7,828 bases of DNA from Thermoplasmatota archaeon (lineage in GTDB: Archaea > Thermoplasmatota > Thermoplasmata > Thermoplasmatales > Thermoplasmataceae), in contig JAMDCG010000032.1 of the NCBI GenBank assembly GCA_023489425.1, positions 1 through 7,828 of the forward strand. Direction: 5' to 3'. Position 1 is the stretch's first letter. Each line of letters starts with the position of its first letter. A model generated the notes under the pieces. The model searched no databases. It saw only the letters and a list, made by a program, of their open reading frames with translations, and was not told the origin of the DNA. Made by a program: the position numbers and the translations under genes. Shown piece by piece: positions 5,989 to 7,828 of the stretch.

Positions 5989-6866
5989 AAAACGCCTTAC
6001 TTATGATGGCTTATGGAAGCCCTGAAAGAAAAGAAGACATAATGGATTACCTAAGGGATGTATATGGGGGCAGAGAGCCACCAAAATTTGCCATAGAAGA
6101 GACAGAAAACAAATACTCGAGATTTGGATTTAAATCTCCTTCCAGTGAGATTTTAAGAAAACTTACGAATCAGGTTAAAGATTCAATAGAAGATTTGGAT
6201 GTTTATTTGGCTTTCAAGCACTGGAAACCATCCATCGAGGAGCTGGTCATTAAACTTAGAGAAACTGGTTATGAGAGAATTGAACTACTTCCACTATTCC
6301 CTATCAAAAACACAAGTATTCAGGGTAGCTATATAGATCCTTTTAACAGGGTTCTAAAAAAACTGGACTATGACCCAGAGGTGCAATCCATAAGCGGTAT
6401 GACAGATGCACCAAGTCTTACTAAATTCTGGGTTGATTCTGTGAAAAGAGTATATAACCCGGGAGATTTTCTAATTTTCAGTGCTCATAGTTTACCTCAT
6501 ACAATAGATCAGGAAAGTGAATATTACAATATATTCAAAACCTGGTCCAATCAAATAGCACGGAAGTTGGGCATTAAGGAGTTTGAATTTGCATTTCAAA
6601 GCAGGGGTTCTTACGGTGACACCTGGCTGGAACCAAGCGTATATAAGGTGCTTGAAAATATTGAGAATGGTATGTATAATAATGTTGTAACTGTACCCAT
6701 AGGATTCATTTATGATCATCTTGAAGTATTATACGATCTTGATTTTCTGTTTGGAAATAAAGTCCTAGAAAAGGGAATGGGATATAAGAGGGCCGAACTC
6801 CCTAATAACTCAATGCTGATGATCGAAACTATAAAAGAGTGCGTGGAGATGATGAAAGATGAGTGA
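5985..6866 (+). CDS. hemH: Ferrochelatase, probably the coproporphyrin III type (HemH/CpfC)
   Basis: Inserts Fe2+ into a porphyrin; 293 residues, a little shorter than Bacillus subtilis CpfC (310). The N-terminus LLMMAYGSP has Tyr10 at the position of Tyr13 in Bacillus CpfC, a mark of coproporphyrin-type enzymes; protoporphyrin-type enzymes lack it. FSAHSLP gives the metal-handling His168 (Bacillus His183) and DHLEVLYDLD gives Glu247 (Bacillus Glu264). FKHWKPSIEELV, FWVDSVKRVY, FQSRGS and WLEPS match the Bacillus layout along the chain. The usual APHxS segment reads LPLFP here, so that His is replaced by Leu. There is no cysteine cluster for a [2Fe-2S] centre and no membrane segment. The gene overlaps hemE by 4 bases and the next gene by 8. 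Ferrochelatase identity is secure; coproporphyrin preference is inferred from Tyr10 and overall similarity to CpfC. Confidence 0.95.
   Translation: MKNALLMMAYGSPERKEDIMDYLRDVYGGREPPKFAIEETENKYSRFGFKSPSSEILRKLTNQVKDSIEDLDVYLAFKHWKPSIEELVIKLRETGYERIELLPLFPIKNTSIQGSYIDPFNRVLKKLDYDPEVQSISGMTDAPSLTKFWVDSVKRVYNPGDFLIFSAHSLPHTIDQESEYYNIFKTWSNQIARKLGIKEFEFAFQSRGSYGDTWLEPSVYKVLENIENGMYNNVVTVPIGFIYDHLEVLYDLDFLFGNKVLEKGMGYKRAELPNNSMLMIETIKECVEMMKDE
6845..6853 (+). promoter_or_regulatory. Strong Shine-Dalgarno site for the SelB/EF-1A-like gene
   Basis: GGAGATGAT differs from the archaeal consensus GGAGGTGAT in one base and ends 5 bases before the ATG at 6859. It lies within the hemH coding sequence and fixes the start of the overlapping downstream gene. 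It is the best ribosome-binding site in the window. Confidence 0.7.
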
Positions 6867-7770
6867 TTTGAAACTTTTTGCATATGATCTTGAAGATTTT
6901 ATTAAGAGTATAGTGAAAAAGCACACTGAAAGTGATATAACAATTTATGGAAGAAAGGACGAGAAAGGAAATATAACACTGTTTTCCCCTTTAAGATACC
7001 CAGATAAAATTTCTTCCCTTACGGATAGTATGACACTTTCAGATTACTGCCTCATAAATGGCAGGAAATTTGATGGATTTCTCGGTGAAAATATAATATG
7101 TGCTGATCTTATGAATAAAAAAAATGGATTATTCGTGATTGATTCTTTCACTGATACTGAAAAACTGAATAACATCATAAAGGGCTCAAATCTCAAAAAT
7201 TACAGAATGTGTGATGGGAATGCCATGGATATGCTAGAAACCCTTGATAGAAATGCTTTGAATCTGAATAAAGAAGGTGATGTGAAGGTTATAATAGATC
7301 ACTTCTTTAAAGTTAAAAGTGTAGGAACAGTGATTTTAGGATTTGTACTAAATGGAACCTTAAAAAAGCATCAAACACTTTATCTAAACCCTGCTGGAGT
7401 CCAGGTTCAGGTGAGATCAATTCAGATGAATGACGTTGATTTTGATGAGGCTCCAGCGGGATCAAGAGTTGGGATAGCATTGAAAAATGCAGATATTGAA
7501 TCCATAGACAGGGGAGCAACGCTTACTGTGGAAAAGGAAATTCCACTGAAGGAAATAACTGGAAAAATACAGTTCCACAGGGCAGTTCCAGAGGAGGTCA
7601 GGAAGGATGGGGAAGTATTTGTTTCGGGTCACTTTATCTACTCCCGTGGTATTATGGAAAATGGAAAAATTACAATGGATAAGCCAGTACTTCCATGGGG
7701 AGATTATATCCTGATTAAGCCCAATGCAAAACCGAGGGTCATTGGAAGGATAGATAGATTCAATGAATGA
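6859..7770 (+). CDS. SelB/EF-1A-like translation-factor homologue with a degenerate G domain
   Basis: A 303-residue protein of the archaeal EF-Tu/SelB-like group. Residues 141-227 are a clear translation-factor domain 2 beta barrel: IDHFFKVKSVGTVILG, then GTLKKHQTLYL, VRSIQMNDVDFDEA and SRVGIALK. Residues 228-303 resemble a SelB-type domain 3 ending in KPRVIGRI. Residues 1-140 follow the outline of a G domain but lack its motifs. No GxxxxGK[ST] P-loop is present near the first strand (LKLFAY, 4-9), LFSPLRYPDKI stands where DxxG should be, and VIDSFTD where NKxD should be. GTP binding is therefore unlikely. It has no N-terminal sign of truncation and a near-perfect Shine-Dalgarno site, so this is its natural form. 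Related short archaeal proteins are often annotated as EF-Tu/IF-2/RF-3 family GTPases. Its partner RNA or protein is unknown; a ribosome- or tRNA-related role is inferred from domain 2. Confidence 0.85.
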   Translation: MSDLKLFAYDLEDFIKSIVKKHTESDITIYGRKDEKGNITLFSPLRYPDKISSLTDSMTLSDYCLINGRKFDGFLGENIICADLMNKKNGLFVIDSFTDTEKLNNIIKGSNLKNYRMCDGNAMDMLETLDRNALNLNKEGDVKVIIDHFFKVKSVGTVILGFVLNGTLKKHQTLYLNPAGVQVQVRSIQMNDVDFDEAPAGSRVGIALKNADIESIDRGATLTVEKEIPLKEITGKIQFHRAVPEEVRKDGEVFVSGHFIYSRGIMENGKITMDKPVLPWGDYILIKPNAKPRVIGRIDRFNE

Positions 7771-7828
7771 ATTTGTAATTTCCGGTTTTTGCGGTTTCTA
7801 TCTTTTTATTAATTGATTCCAGAGTACC
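7760..7828 (-). CDS. Possible C-terminal tail of a convergent gene
   Basis: On the minus strand one frame is open from the window edge for 22 codons to a TGA at 7760-7762, reading GTLESINKKIETAKTGNYKF and ending IH. The composition looks protein-like and the other two minus frames are closed by stops within 30 bases. It would overlap the SelB/EF-1A-like gene by 11 bases. Such a short fragment could easily be chance; no product is assigned. Confidence 0.3.
   Translation of the reverse strand, partial: GTLESINKKIETAKTGNYKFIH
7786..7807 (+). terminator. T-rich tract after the rightward block, possible archaeal terminator
   Basis: Two TTTTT runs (7786-7790 and 7803-7807) lie 16-37 bases after the last stop codon. 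Archaeal RNA polymerase can terminate at U-rich tracts without a hairpin. The only inverted repeat here is a 3-base CCG/CGG, which is not meaningful. This is the most likely 3' end for the operon, but T runs are frequent in this AT-rich DNA. Confidence 0.4.

Noticed and set aside
6492..7519. Minus-strand open frames opposite hemH (6492-6719) and the SelB/EF-1A-like gene (7313-7519)
   Set aside because: Antisense to conserved coding sequence, with no initiation signals and no recognisable protein features.
1..7828. tRNA or rRNA genes, CRISPR arrays, insertion sequences, defence systems
   Set aside because: Looked for on both strands; gaps between genes are too short, and there are no spaced repeats, transposase motifs, terminal inverted repeats or tRNA-like cloverleaf segments.

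Overview
The window reads as chromosomal DNA from an acidophilic archaeon of the Thermoplasmatales type (Thermoplasma, Ferroplasma or Cuniculiplasma relatives). This is inferred from several signs. The DNA is AT-rich, and ATA isoleucine and AGA/AGG arginine codons dominate. TATA boxes sit about 25 nt upstream of start codons that lack Shine-Dalgarno sequences, which suggests leaderless mRNAs. An archaeal asparaginyl-tRNA synthetase and an archaeal SelB/EF-1A-like protein without GTPase motifs are present. The classical heme genes hemE and hemH are also present, whereas most heme-making archaea use the siroheme (Ahb) route. The genus cannot be fixed from the sequence alone.

Layout. Bases 1-1445 (+) hold the last 314 codons of a malic enzyme and a GNAT acetyltransferase overlapping it by ATGA. 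Two bases further on lies the end of a convergent gene (1448-2404, -) for a 318-residue protein I do not recognise. A 185-base intergenic region (2405-2589) then separates it from a divergent rightward block. This spacer carries a TATA box for each direction and a compact palindrome/direct-repeat element. The rightward block is an unrecognised 199-residue protein, a DUF309-like protein, asnS, hemE, hemH and the degenerate SelB/EF-1A-like protein, ending at 7770. Gaps in the block are +1, +13/14, 0, -4 and -8 bases. It may be two transcription units, because a good TATA box lies inside the end of the DUF309 gene exactly where a leaderless asnS transcript would need it. The last 58 bases hold T-rich sequence and possibly the tail of a convergent gene.

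How the genes fit together. HemE makes coproporphyrinogen III and HemH inserts iron. The oxidation step between them is not encoded here. HemH resembles the Bacillus-type (coproporphyrin) ferrochelatase in its N-terminal Tyr motif, so a coproporphyrin-dependent route is likely but unproven. AsnRS and the SelB/EF-1A-like protein are translation-related, making a mixed heme/translation cluster. The malic enzyme belongs to central carbon metabolism. I see no mobile element, CRISPR array, tRNA or rRNA, and no gene-free stretch over 300 bases. The least explained part is the divergent pair of unknown genes around 1448-3189 with its shared control region.
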